Positions 1 to 5,725 are shown, counted from the stretch's first letter. The stretch is DNA of 8,773 nucleotides from DAIOSQ01 sp036752465 (GCA_036752465.1 DAIOSQ010000079.1:1-8773), one strand, 5' to 3'. Program-made: numbers and translations. The notes: a model not told the origin generated them from the letters alone.

Positions 1-2
1 CT

Positions 3-212
3 AAAGTACGCCAGTGTGTACTAGCGTTACTCTATGGTCAACCCGATCGTAGCTTGCATACTAATCAAATTATCCGTTTAACGCGCTCAGGAACAGGAGC
101 CGTTCAGCGAGAGCTTGAGAAATTAGCTGCTGTGGGACTAATAACTGCGCAATCTATTGGTAATCAGAAACATTACACAGCTAATTGTACTTCACCATTA
201 ACACCATCATGA
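3..212 (+). CDS. Winged helix-turn-helix regulator, 5' end missing, probably truncated at the 3' end
   Basis: Partial gene entering from the left edge, 69 codons visible. The visible protein reads LLYGQPDRSLHTNQIIRL, then GTGAVQRELEKLAAVGLI, then GNQKHYTAN. This is the typical wing-helix pattern of small ArsR/MarR-like regulators that stand alone or sit in front of a MNT-type nucleotidyltransferase domain. The GAVQREL segment would be the DNA recognition helix and IGNQKHY the wing. Family members normally continue after 'ANxxSP' with a further helix or a nucleotidyltransferase domain. Here the frame stops six residues after 'TSP'. In another frame just past the stop (211-225) the codons read ELLGP, which loosely resembles the usual continuation and hints at a frameshift, but it is too short to be firm. 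The stop overlaps the stop of the opposing 671-residue gene. Likely a DNA-binding protein or a remnant of one; its target is unknown. Confidence 0.7.
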   Translation, partial: KVRQCVLALLYGQPDRSLHTNQIIRLTRSGTGAVQRELEKLAAVGLITAQSIGNQKHYTANCTSPLTPS

Positions 213-2222
213 GCTTTTGGGTCCGTAGATTTTCCCCTCGTTTGAGTTTGGTTTCTTGTATGTTGATTGGTATCTTGATTTGAAGTCTATACCTACTATT
301 GCTGCAAGGTTTGACCGAATTTCACCAATCGTACGCAGTTCGTTTTTATCTGCTTGCTCAGCGCCTACTGCCACTCGTCCACCACCACCTGCCGCCACTC
401 GCCCACCACCACCTGCTGCAGGTAACACAGCACCTACTTTTATCGCTAGGACTTCCTGTACTATTTGTTTCAAAGCAGCGTTCATCCCAACTTCATCTGG
501 TGTATGTTGGCTTTTTTCTTCAGGAGAAACAATAATGTGAACTTCACAAAGCTGAAGTGCTCTTGCTCGAAGATTGGTTGTTTCCTCCGAAATCGGCAAT
601 TGCCCTATAAGCCGTGATACTTCGCGCGCTTTGGAAAAGACGCTTCCAGATACACCAATCATTTCCTCTCGCGTACGTAAACTTAACAGCTGGCCTACCT
701 GCATCGGAAATTGTGATTGCTCGGCCAAAACACCGCACACTTCAAGTGTTGCTAATGTTGCTCCACGGTCTTTTCCTTGGGATAGTGAAATGAAATCTTG
801 CTCCTTGGTACTCACCGCCCACAACTTATCCGCCTTGTCTCTGAGTTCGTCGGGATTAAGAGAACAGTCCACAGCGATGTCAATAAGATCGATATCTGGA
901 AACCCGGATGGATCTACACCCGGATATCTTTCCTTCCACTCCGCAAAATCCTTCAATGCCCCTACACGTAATTTTGAATTCCTTGCCGTTATACTACCCA
1001 GTAATTCATGTGATGGTTGTCCACAAAAAGTACTCATAGGCTGGAAAATTTCAACGGCGGAATGATACCCTGCAGTCATGAGCACCGCCGATGCAAGGGA
1101 GGCAATTGCACGAGGATTAAGGCCCGATTGACCAGCAGGCTCATCAGGTGTAAATGTCTCAGGACGTGCACCGCATAACATGGCTGTCATCACAGCAATC
1201 TCTCCAAAAGAACCAGATACGTGTCCAGTCACTGGTTCATCCACCCCCTCCAATAGCTTTTTAGGTACTGTGAACTGTGGCCAAGCAACCGATAATAACC
1301 TTTGTGACTGGTCGATCTGAGTGGTTGCAGAAATTATATCGTCTGCTTTACCACCTTGATTTAAAAGCCCTTGGCGTTCTTTCGACGAATCTTTTACGAG
1401 CACTCGTTCCGTTGCTTTGGTTATGGTATGCACTGTTGCGCTAAGCACACCATCCGGCTTCGATGCGGTCAGTAACCTGGCTCTTTTGAAATTATCGGCA
1501 AATGTGACAAACTCTGATGTGGAGCCTGCACCTGCCGCATTGAACAGCCCCATCACCAAAGTGTTGTATACTTTTTCCGCGGCGTCTTTTGCGAATGCTC
1601 TTGGATCGTCTTTTTTTGCTGGGTCGCCACATATAGGAGCCGGGTATGTCGGTCCAAAACCTATTTGGTCCGGTTCAAACCCCCCGAGATCACCCACAAA
1701 AGTGAGCAAAGCTTGACGATCTATTGCACCAACCGGGCCTTCTTGTACACACCTTTCTAGAATCCCATCCATCCTAGCCCGACATGTATTGGCAAGGGTG
1801 AGAACCTTATCATTATAACTTTGTTGGCCTTCTGGCAGACGAGCTCGCGCTGCACCTAACGCACGTACCTGAGCATTGAATCCTGGTATACGCCCAGCTC
1901 CGCCGTCGGCCATGAACCTGGTGAACATGGTGATAAGAATTTCGCCATTTTTTAAATTGTCTACAGGATCGGATGTAGCATCTATAACACGAAGTACCTG
2001 CCTCACACCATGAGTACAACGCTGGATGGCCTCCATACTCTCTCTACCTGGGTGATATAATAAGTTCCGCGCCGCTATCGACTGATCACACGCCATCCTT
2101 AGTGTCTCCTCATTCGTAGTACTCTCAGGGTCAACTAGCTCAGCCGTGTCCCTATGTGGGGATGGCTCGAATGGACTGTCGTTCCTCTTTGATGATTCTG
2201 GGGTTCGATTGTCTTGCATCAT
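207..2222 (-). CDS. Large orphan protein, candidate secreted effector
   Basis: A 671-residue protein that I do not recognise. The frame is long and open with coding-like composition, and the start is supported: GAGGTGAT lies directly before two consecutive ATGs. The second ATG (2219) has the better spacing (7 bases after GAGG, against 4 for the first), so the protein may start at residue 2. There is no signal peptide or clear membrane segment. The first 40 residues are polar and probably disordered. The core (about 40-590) looks mostly alpha-helical and has a conserved-looking GHVSGSFGEIAVMTAML at 333-349, then ASLASAVLMTAGYHSAVEIF at 374-393. An alanine/glycine linker with two copies of AGGGGRVA (603-618) precedes a basic, polar tail. 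Cytosolic character, large size, a disordered tail and the neighbouring kinases fit a translocated effector, but that is inference. The His/Ser of GHVSGS and the His of GYHS are candidate functional residues only. It is divergent from the kinase gene and overlaps the wHTH gene tail to tail. Confidence 0.8.
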   Translation of the reverse strand: MMQDNRTPESSKRNDSPFEPSPHRDTAELVDPESTTNEETLRMACDQSIAARNLLYHPGRESMEAIQRCTHGVRQVLRVIDATSDPVDNLKNGEILITMFTRFMADGGAGRIPGFNAQVRALGAARARLPEGQQSYNDKVLTLANTCRARMDGILERCVQEGPVGAIDRQALLTFVGDLGGFEPDQIGFGPTYPAPICGDPAKKDDPRAFAKDAAEKVYNTLVMGLFNAAGAGSTSEFVTFADNFKRARLLTASKPDGVLSATVHTITKATERVLVKDSSKERQGLLNQGGKADDIISATTQIDQSQRLLSVAWPQFTVPKKLLEGVDEPVTGHVSGSFGEIAVMTAMLCGARPETFTPDEPAGQSGLNPRAIASLASAVLMTAGYHSAVEIFQPMSTFCGQPSHELLGSITARNSKLRVGALKDFAEWKERYPGVDPSGFPDIDLIDIAVDCSLNPDELRDKADKLWAVSTKEQDFISLSQGKDRGATLATLEVCGVLAEQSQFPMQVGQLLSLRTREEMIGVSGSVFSKAREVSRLIGQLPISEETTNLRARALQLCEVHIIVSPEEKSQHTPDEVGMNAALKQIVQEVLAIKVGAVLPAAGGGGRVAAGGGGRVAVGAEQADKNELRTIGEIRSNLAAIVGIDFKSRYQSTYKKPNSNEGKIYGPKSS
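370..417. repeat. Two tandem 24-bp units coding for AGGGGRVA
   Basis: Units 370-393 and 394-417 differ at only two positions (22 of 24 identical). On the minus strand they encode two AGGGGRVA octapeptides at residues 603-618 of the 671-residue protein. The whole-codon unit keeps the frame whatever the copy number, so the repeat probably sets the length of a flexible linker. Confidence 0.85.
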
Positions 2223-2292
2223 ATCACCTCATTTTTGTTTAACATTAAGTAAAATTGATCTTTATATGTTTTTTTTGTATTCATACTTAAGG

Positions 2293-2298
2293 TATAAT
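2293..2298 (+). promoter_or_regulatory. Candidate -10 element for the protein kinase gene
   Basis: A perfect TATAAT lies 77 bases before the kinase ATG. The matching -35 region is weak: only a T-run (2269-2276) sits at roughly the right distance. The box is embedded in ATACTTAAGGTAT (2284-2296), a near-palindrome with ATAC/GTAT arms that could serve as an operator. For the opposite gene, TATAAA on the minus strand (2261-2266) is a weak candidate -10. Confidence 0.4.
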
Positions 2299-2374
2299 CA
2301 GTGACAATAAATTTGTCAAATAGCCCTTGTTCACATTTGCTAAAATGCCACAACAAATTTTTGAGGAGATTATA

Positions 2375-3220
2375 ATGCGTTATAAAAGCACAAGTACAAA
2401 TAACCCAGAGGGGCGTGAATTTACAGAAGGGTACGAATCTGAGTACGAATCTGATGGAGAAACCAAGTATTACCCTGAAAAATTTCTCGGAGCTGGTCAG
2501 TTTGCTAAAGCAAGGTTGTTTAGATCCACTGATGACAAAAAGGTTGCTGTGTTAAATCCAGTGAAGATACCTGGGGATAAATGTGAAGCGCGAACTAAAC
2601 ACCAATTTTTCCAAACAGTGTATCCCCAACATCAGTCTCATTTATTTAGTATTGACGATGATTACAGGCTTGTGGTGCCTTATATTGAATATACTTCTTT
2701 CGCAGAGCTTGCAATTGATACGCCAGAGCAGCAAAGACTGCTATTACGCTCCGCGGCCCAAACATTACAAGATTGCCATAATAAGGGAATGATTCTAATC
2801 GATCTAAAAGCAGATAATATCTACTATGATGGCAATACGCAGCAAAGCTATTTGATTGATGGCGGTTTTTCTGTACCCATAGGGTCCTCGGTTGATCCTT
2901 GGACCTTTCGAAAAAATACTCAAACAATCGTAGATGAGTGCAAGATAACATATACACAAATTGCCCCAGAATGTTGGTCAGTAAGACCGGTGAAGGTGTT
3001 GGCTAGGCCAGCTATGGATATATACGCACTTGGCAATATGATGCGCAATTTATTAAAAGATAAAGATCAAGATGGCGACATGCAACTATTGATAGCACGC
3101 TGCTTAGAGAGCGATCCGCAAAATCGACCAACACCATTGGAGTTGATTACTTCGTTAGACTCTTACATACATCTCGAGATAGAAGCCGATTTAAACACAC
3201 CAGCGGCCTCTATCCGATAG
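2375..3220 (+). CDS. Divergent eukaryote-like protein kinase, candidate effector kinase
   Basis: A 281-residue protein with the protein kinase fold. The start at 2375 is chosen because GAGGAG lies six bases upstream; a longer frame from TTG at 2327 has no ribosome binding site. Visible motifs: glycine loop GAGQFAKA (39-46), a VAVLNPVK stretch (57-64) where VAIK is expected, a possible helix-C Glu71, catalytic loop IDLKADN (142-148) with Asp143, Lys145 and Asn148, metal-binding DGG (162-164) in place of DFG, APE (197-199), Asp215 before IYALG, and Arg251 in NRP. Both catalytic and metal aspartates are present, so activity is plausible. The HRD histidine/arginine and the usual VAIK lysine position are changed; Lys64 may replace the latter. 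The segment KKVAVLNP...EAxxKxxFF...YP recalls kinase-like effectors of Legionella-type bacteria, from memory only. There is no membrane segment or signal peptide. The N-terminus carries an acidic YES repeat. Substrates are unknown. Confidence 0.82.
   Translation: MRYKSTSTNNPEGREFTEGYESEYESDGETKYYPEKFLGAGQFAKARLFRSTDDKKVAVLNPVKIPGDKCEARTKHQFFQTVYPQHQSHLFSIDDDYRLVVPYIEYTSFAELAIDTPEQQRLLLRSAAQTLQDCHNKGMILIDLKADNIYYDGNTQQSYLIDGGFSVPIGSSVDPWTFRKNTQTIVDECKITYTQIAPECWSVRPVKVLARPAMDIYALGNMMRNLLKDKDQDGDMQLLIARCLESDPQNRPTPLELITSLDSYIHLEIEADLNTPAASIR
2432..2455 (+). repeat. Two tandem 12-bp units in the kinase N-terminus
   Basis: TACGAATCTGAG is followed directly by TACGAATCTGAT, 11 of 12 bases identical. 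They encode YESEYESD at residues 20-27 of the kinase, an acidic tyrosine-containing stretch before the kinase domain. The copy number could change without breaking the frame. Confidence 0.8.
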
Positions 3221-3330
3221 AAAGAGCTTCTCGGCAGTTAAACCACCGGACCCGTCTATTGCACTGGATGAAAAACTTATTGCGGCTGCTGCATTGGCCG
3301 GGATAAGGCACAAAATCCGTATATTCTGGT

Positions 3331-3354
3331 ATTGCGCACCGGGTGGTGCGCCAA
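3331..3354. terminator. Strong hairpin between convergent genes
   Basis: ATTGCGCACC and GGTGCGCCAAT form a stem of ten pairs with one bulged C and a GGGT loop. The core GCGCACC/GGTGCGC pairs perfectly. It lies between the end of the kinase gene (plus) and the end of the 64-residue gene (minus), where a two-way terminator would be expected, but no T-run follows on either strand. The flank 3221-3330 holds no recognisable gene. A plus-strand frame from 3195 to 3398 stays open without a start codon, and the opposite strand is also partly open, so it may be decayed coding sequence or the edge of an element. Confidence 0.4.
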
Positions 3355-3358
3355 TCAC

Positions 3359-3553
3359 TTACTTAGGCCCGGGAGCATTATCGGATTGCTCTGTTTGATA
3401 TTTCTCTTGCGCAATCTGTCTAATGCTAGCTGCTGTTAGTGGGTTTTCTGGCACGCTCCCACGTGCTTGCTCTCTGGCATTATACGCATCAATCGATGCC
3501 TGCTGCTCTTTTAATTGTTTTGGTGTCAATTTTTTTATAAAAAACCTGTCCAT
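3359..3553 (-). CDS. Small protein of unknown family (copy B)
   Basis: A 64-residue, charged, soluble protein, paralogous to the 65-residue protein at 3872-4069. Shared blocks are QASIDAYN (18-25), REQARG (27-32) and VPENPLT (34-40). The start is supported by AGGAG six bases upstream of the ATG. No signal peptide, membrane segment or cysteine is present. It is probably two helices joined by the conserved VPENPLT loop, with a polar C-terminus. It lies 21 bases after the stop of a decayed kinase tail, just as copy A follows the intact kinase, so it is the second half of a duplicated module. The frame and ribosome binding site are intact, suggesting the gene is maintained although its kinase partner is lost. 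Function unknown. Confidence 0.75.
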   Translation of the reverse strand: MDRFFIKKLTPKQLKEQQASIDAYNAREQARGSVPENPLTAASIRQIAQEKYQTEQSDNAPGPK

Positions 3554-3574
3554 GATAAGCTCCTATGACTATAT

Positions 3575-3702
3575 TTAAAGTTGATTGGCTATTTTATCTC
3601 TCAATTCATCAAGATAATTTCCGTATGCTCCGGCTCTTATGTATGATTCTGGAGGATTTCTGGCTTGCAGGTTTATATTCAGCCACGTTCATTGAGGGGA
3701 GA
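3575..3702 (-). pseudogene. Decayed 3' end of a second zeta-like kinase gene
   Basis: Read on the minus strand, 3575-3688 is open for 37 codons and ends in TAA. It contains NINLQA, then E-S-Y, then YGNYLDELRDKI. Against the intact kinase, whose tail reads NINSQA, then E-L-Y, then YETYLEELSTQI, 13 of 30 residues match without gaps. DNA similarity continues upstream to about 3702 in a different frame; a gap of about 17 bases relative to the intact gene explains the frameshift. There is no start codon or catalytic domain. The 21-base spacer to the next small gene also matches that of the intact module. It is best read as the leftover of a tandem duplication. A short expressed peptide cannot be excluded. 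Confidence 0.75.
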
Positions 3703-3742
3703 ATACCCCCCTCATAAAGCCTAATTAATACCTCATGAGGGG
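3693..3742. repeat. Cluster of TGAGGGG/CCCCTCA inverted repeats
   Basis: TGAGGGG (3693-3699), CCCCTCAT (3708-3715) and ATGAGGGG (3735-3742) can pair in two alternative ways. The last arm overlaps a perfect 10-bp palindrome CCTCATGAGG (3731-3740). The cluster sits exactly where homology to the kinase tail ends, so it may mark a rearrangement boundary or act as a terminator/attenuator hairpin between the modules; no T-run follows. The rest of the gap, 3743-3871, is AT-rich and shows no gene or further structure that I can support, apart from an A8 run (3795-3802). Confidence 0.55.
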
Positions 3743-3871
3743 TGCTATTGTTTCGCCAAAAAACATAGAGATAACAAACTTACCATAAAATTGTAAAAAA
3801 AACCAGCTCGTTGCCGTTCAATATCATTTCAAAAATTATCTAAATTACGCAGCACGAAGTTCGCTGATCGC

Positions 3872-4069
3872 TTATTTATTATTAGGCCTGGAAGCTTCAT
3901 CAGATTCCTCTGCTGTATCGTTATCTTCCGCAATCCTTCTGAGCTCCTCTCCTGTTAGTGGATTTTCTGGCACGTTGCCACCACGTGCTTGCTCTCTGAC
4001 ATTATACGCATCAATCGATGCCTGATGCTTTTTTAATTCTTCATTTGTCAATGGTTTTATAAAACTCAT
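3872..4069 (-). CDS. Small protein of unknown family (copy A)
   Basis: A 65-residue protein starting at an ATG with AGGAG six bases upstream. It begins 31 bases after the zeta-like kinase stop, so the two are very likely one operon. Shared blocks with copy B are QASIDAYN (16-23), REQARG (25-30) and VPENPLT (33-39). It contains an internal repeat: PLTNEELKK (6-14) and PLTGEELRR (37-45), each likely starting a helix. The tail (48-65) is acidic then polar, with EDNDTAEESDE. No signal peptide, membrane segment or DNA-binding motif is visible. It does not resemble the epsilon antitoxin that accompanies classic zeta toxins, although its position would suit an immunity protein, chaperone or co-effector. 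Those roles are speculation; the conserved core in two neighbouring copies shows a real protein family. Confidence 0.8.
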   Translation of the reverse strand: MSFIKPLTNEELKKHQASIDAYNVREQARGGNVPENPLTGEELRRIAEDNDTAEESDEASRPNNK

Positions 4070-4100
4070 GATAAACTCCTATGACTAGATTTAGAGTTGA

Positions 4101-5606
4101 TTAGCTTCCTGGTGCAAACGTCGAACCTTGCCTATCTTCTTTTTTCTCCTCATGCTCCTCATGCTCCTCATGCTCCACACCCAAGAGAGCAGGCACAACA
4201 GCAGTATAACCTATCTGTGTGCTCAATTCCTCAAGATAAGTCTCGTATGTTTTGGTTCCTGTATATAATTCTCTATGATGCATGGCTTGTGAGTTTATAT
4301 TAGATTTTTTCGCAAAATCAGCCAAGTGAGGTGGCGACAAAACCGTGATAGACTGGCTTGCTGTATCCACTATCATCACCTGAATAGGATTTTGGCCGCG
4401 TGAAACATTGTTATCAACCAATGTAAACTGGGCACGTTTACCTCTCAATGCTGTTAAGACTGTCGTTAACTCATCTGCAACAGCTTTATGGTTGCCCAAA
4501 ATGTTTATCTTGGCTTCAAACCGGCCTGTTTCTTCGCCTCGTTTGGCGGCTCGCGATATAGCATTCTCTACATCGGTTGAAACAATAAGTCCTATCACTT
4601 GCCCACCATTTTCTACTCCAAATTCTGCATCGCGTTCAATACGGGTCTGATCGAAAAACATATGAGGGGCTGTCCCCGCCAAAACCATCTCACGTAACGC
4701 CCCTTTTATTTTTATTTTCGTCAATAGTGATGCCTCTTCTTGAGATAATTGAGAATATAGATCTGGCCTAACTTCTGACTGTTGAAGCAATAATGGCTTT
4801 AAACTATCCCCATTAATTTTTGCAATATTTTTCCAAGCAATGCCTACATGTTCTGCAGAGACTTCCATGGTTTTAACAGAAGAACCCTTTCCTGATGATA
4901 TGCCCCCGGTCACCAATAACGTTTTCCGTTCGTTTTGTGGTGGAATCTGAAGAGGTTGTAAAGTTGCGTCTGCTGTGATTTTTTGCAAAACCAGTGCTTT
5001 TATTAGCTGAGTAGCCCTATTGGAGTACAAACTATCTGTGGCCAAGGCAATCATTGCATCACGTGCCGAGTAACCGGGTGCATAACTACCAAACCCATAG
5101 CCTTCGCTACTAGCTTTTTCAACAGTATTACAAGCAGTCTCACAAGCATCCCAAATCTGCTGCTCATCTGGATCTGGCAACAGCTCAATCTGTTGTTCAG
5201 ATAAACGTGCATCAACTAAGACTGCAACTCTCGTCTCTATCTCGTTTCTTAGCCCATCAATATTTAGCCCAGCTAACTCGTCTAACACCGCGCGATGAAC
5301 CTTCGCCACTGTCGCTTGCATTTCTTCTTCATCCTGCACTTGCAACGTGGTTACAACACCAACAATTGCCTCGTGAAGCGCTAAGCGCGCCGGCTTAAAA
5401 GCAACATAACTATTGACCAACCTTGTAGCATCACAAGAATGCAGCTCGGCCAATTCTTGAGCACCCCTATACACATGTTCACTGTCTAGGATGGTGTACT
5501 TCAAATCCGATACACTAACGCCTGCCGGGGCAGCCGGATTTGCCTTTAGACGAGTTAAAACACTTACCGTTGAGACATTTTCAGGATCGAACTTGTCTTG
5601 ACTCAT
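4101..5606 (-). CDS. Zeta-toxin-like P-loop kinase with long N-terminal region
   Basis: A 501-residue protein. The ATG at 5606 is chosen because AAGGTGG lies five bases upstream; a GTG at 5615 overlaps that site. Residues 1-225 are mainly helical and unrecognised. The P-loop domain follows: LLVTGGISSGKGSS with Lys240, INGD (265-267), FFDQTR (317-322), an arginine-rich lid ISRAAKRGEETGR (350-362), His373 in GNHKAV, and LVDNN (396-400). This order is that of zeta-toxin and related small-molecule kinases, where the P-loop binds ATP and Asp/Arg residues position the substrate; classic zeta toxins phosphorylate UDP-GlcNAc. Substrate identity here is not shown. The C-terminus (about 468-501) adds an EHEEHEEHEEKKED tail encoded by 9-bp repeats; a glutamate-rich tail near the end resembles the E-block of Dot/Icm substrates, so it may be a secreted effector rather than a resident toxin. 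A small gene follows in the same operon. Confidence 0.75.
   Translation of the reverse strand: MSQDKFDPENVSTVSVLTRLKANPAAPAGVSVSDLKYTILDSEHVYRGAQELAELHSCDATRLVNSYVAFKPARLALHEAIVGVVTTLQVQDEEEMQATVAKVHRAVLDELAGLNIDGLRNEIETRVAVLVDARLSEQQIELLPDPDEQQIWDACETACNTVEKASSEGYGFGSYAPGYSARDAMIALATDSLYSNRATQLIKALVLQKITADATLQPLQIPPQNERKTLLVTGGISSGKGSSVKTMEVSAEHVGIAWKNIAKINGDSLKPLLLQQSEVRPDLYSQLSQEEASLLTKIKIKGALREMVLAGTAPHMFFDQTRIERDAEFGVENGGQVIGLIVSTDVENAISRAAKRGEETGRFEAKINILGNHKAVADELTTVLTALRGKRAQFTLVDNNVSRGQNPIQVMIVDTASQSITVLSPPHLADFAKKSNINSQAMHHRELYTGTKTYETYLEELSTQIGYTAVVPALLGVEHEEHEEHEEKKEDRQGSTFAPGS
4146..4172. repeat. Three perfect 9-bp tandem units in the kinase tail
   Basis: CTCCTCATG is repeated three times without mismatch and starts a fourth unit (CTCC). 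On the minus strand it encodes the EHE-EHE-EHEE stretch near the kinase C-terminus. Slippage would change the number of EHE units without breaking the frame. The decayed kinase copy lacks this region. Confidence 0.92.
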
Positions 5607-5633
5607 GATAACCACCTTGTTTGAAAGTGTGTC

Positions 5634-5646
5634 ATAGTTTAACTAT
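5634..5646. promoter_or_regulatory. Short inverted repeat upstream of the zeta-like kinase
   Basis: ATAGTT and AACTAT flank a single T, about 28-40 bases before the kinase ATG. The minus strand here also holds TATAGT (5642-5647), a possible -10 box, so the site is placed where a repressor could cover the promoter. No convincing -35 at standard spacing was found. Confidence 0.35.
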
Positions 5647-5666
5647 AGAACAAAATTTCAATACTG

Positions 5667-5686
5667 CTCGATTTTTTAAAAACGAG
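5667..5686. promoter_or_regulatory. T/A-centred interrupted palindrome, site 1
   Basis: CTCG followed by A, TTTTT, T, AAAAA and CGAG: symmetrical apart from one bulged A and the central T. It lies in the divergent region between the zeta-like kinase and the nucleotide-sugar dehydrogenase. It may be an operator or a hairpin; the similar site at 5703-5725 favours a regulatory role. Confidence 0.4.
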
Positions 5687-5702
5687 TAATAGCCAGCCCT
5701 AT

Positions 5703-5725
5703 TGCGAGTTTTTTAAAATTTCGCA
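5703..5725. promoter_or_regulatory. T/A-centred interrupted palindrome, site 2
   Basis: TGCGA and TCGCA arms flank a T-run/A-run centre (5709-5718). Its design is like that of site 1, with centres about 37-38 bases apart. It lies about 90 bases before the dehydrogenase start. Confidence 0.4.

Noticed and set aside
370..417. Short direct repeats as a CRISPR array
   Set aside because: Two adjoining in-frame coding units without spacers; not CRISPR. The same holds for 4146-4172.
256..1716. Several plus-strand open frames (256-540, 299-535, 574-1065, 1417-1716)
   Set aside because: All lie antisense inside the 671-residue gene, with no ribosome binding sites or recognisable motifs; shadows of a long coding frame.
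2231..2260. PmrA-type CTTAAT tandem box upstream of the effector-like gene
   Set aside because: Only one half-site (CTTAATGTT on the minus strand) is present; no second copy at the required spacing.
2327..2374. Longer kinase start at TTG 2327 or ATG 2345
   Set aside because: Neither has a ribosome binding site, while the ATG at 2375 has GAGGAG at ideal spacing.
3872..4069. Small gene A as an epsilon-type or ribbon-helix-helix antitoxin
   Set aside because: The sequence shows neither the epsilon helical pattern nor a DNA-binding motif; position alone is not enough to name it an antitoxin.
4097..4303. Plus-strand frame encoding HAPHAPHAP
   Set aside because: It is the antisense of the 9-bp repeats in the kinase tail.
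5607..5615. GTG start for the zeta-like kinase at 5615
   Set aside because: The GTG is part of the AAGGTGG ribosome binding site of the ATG at 5606.
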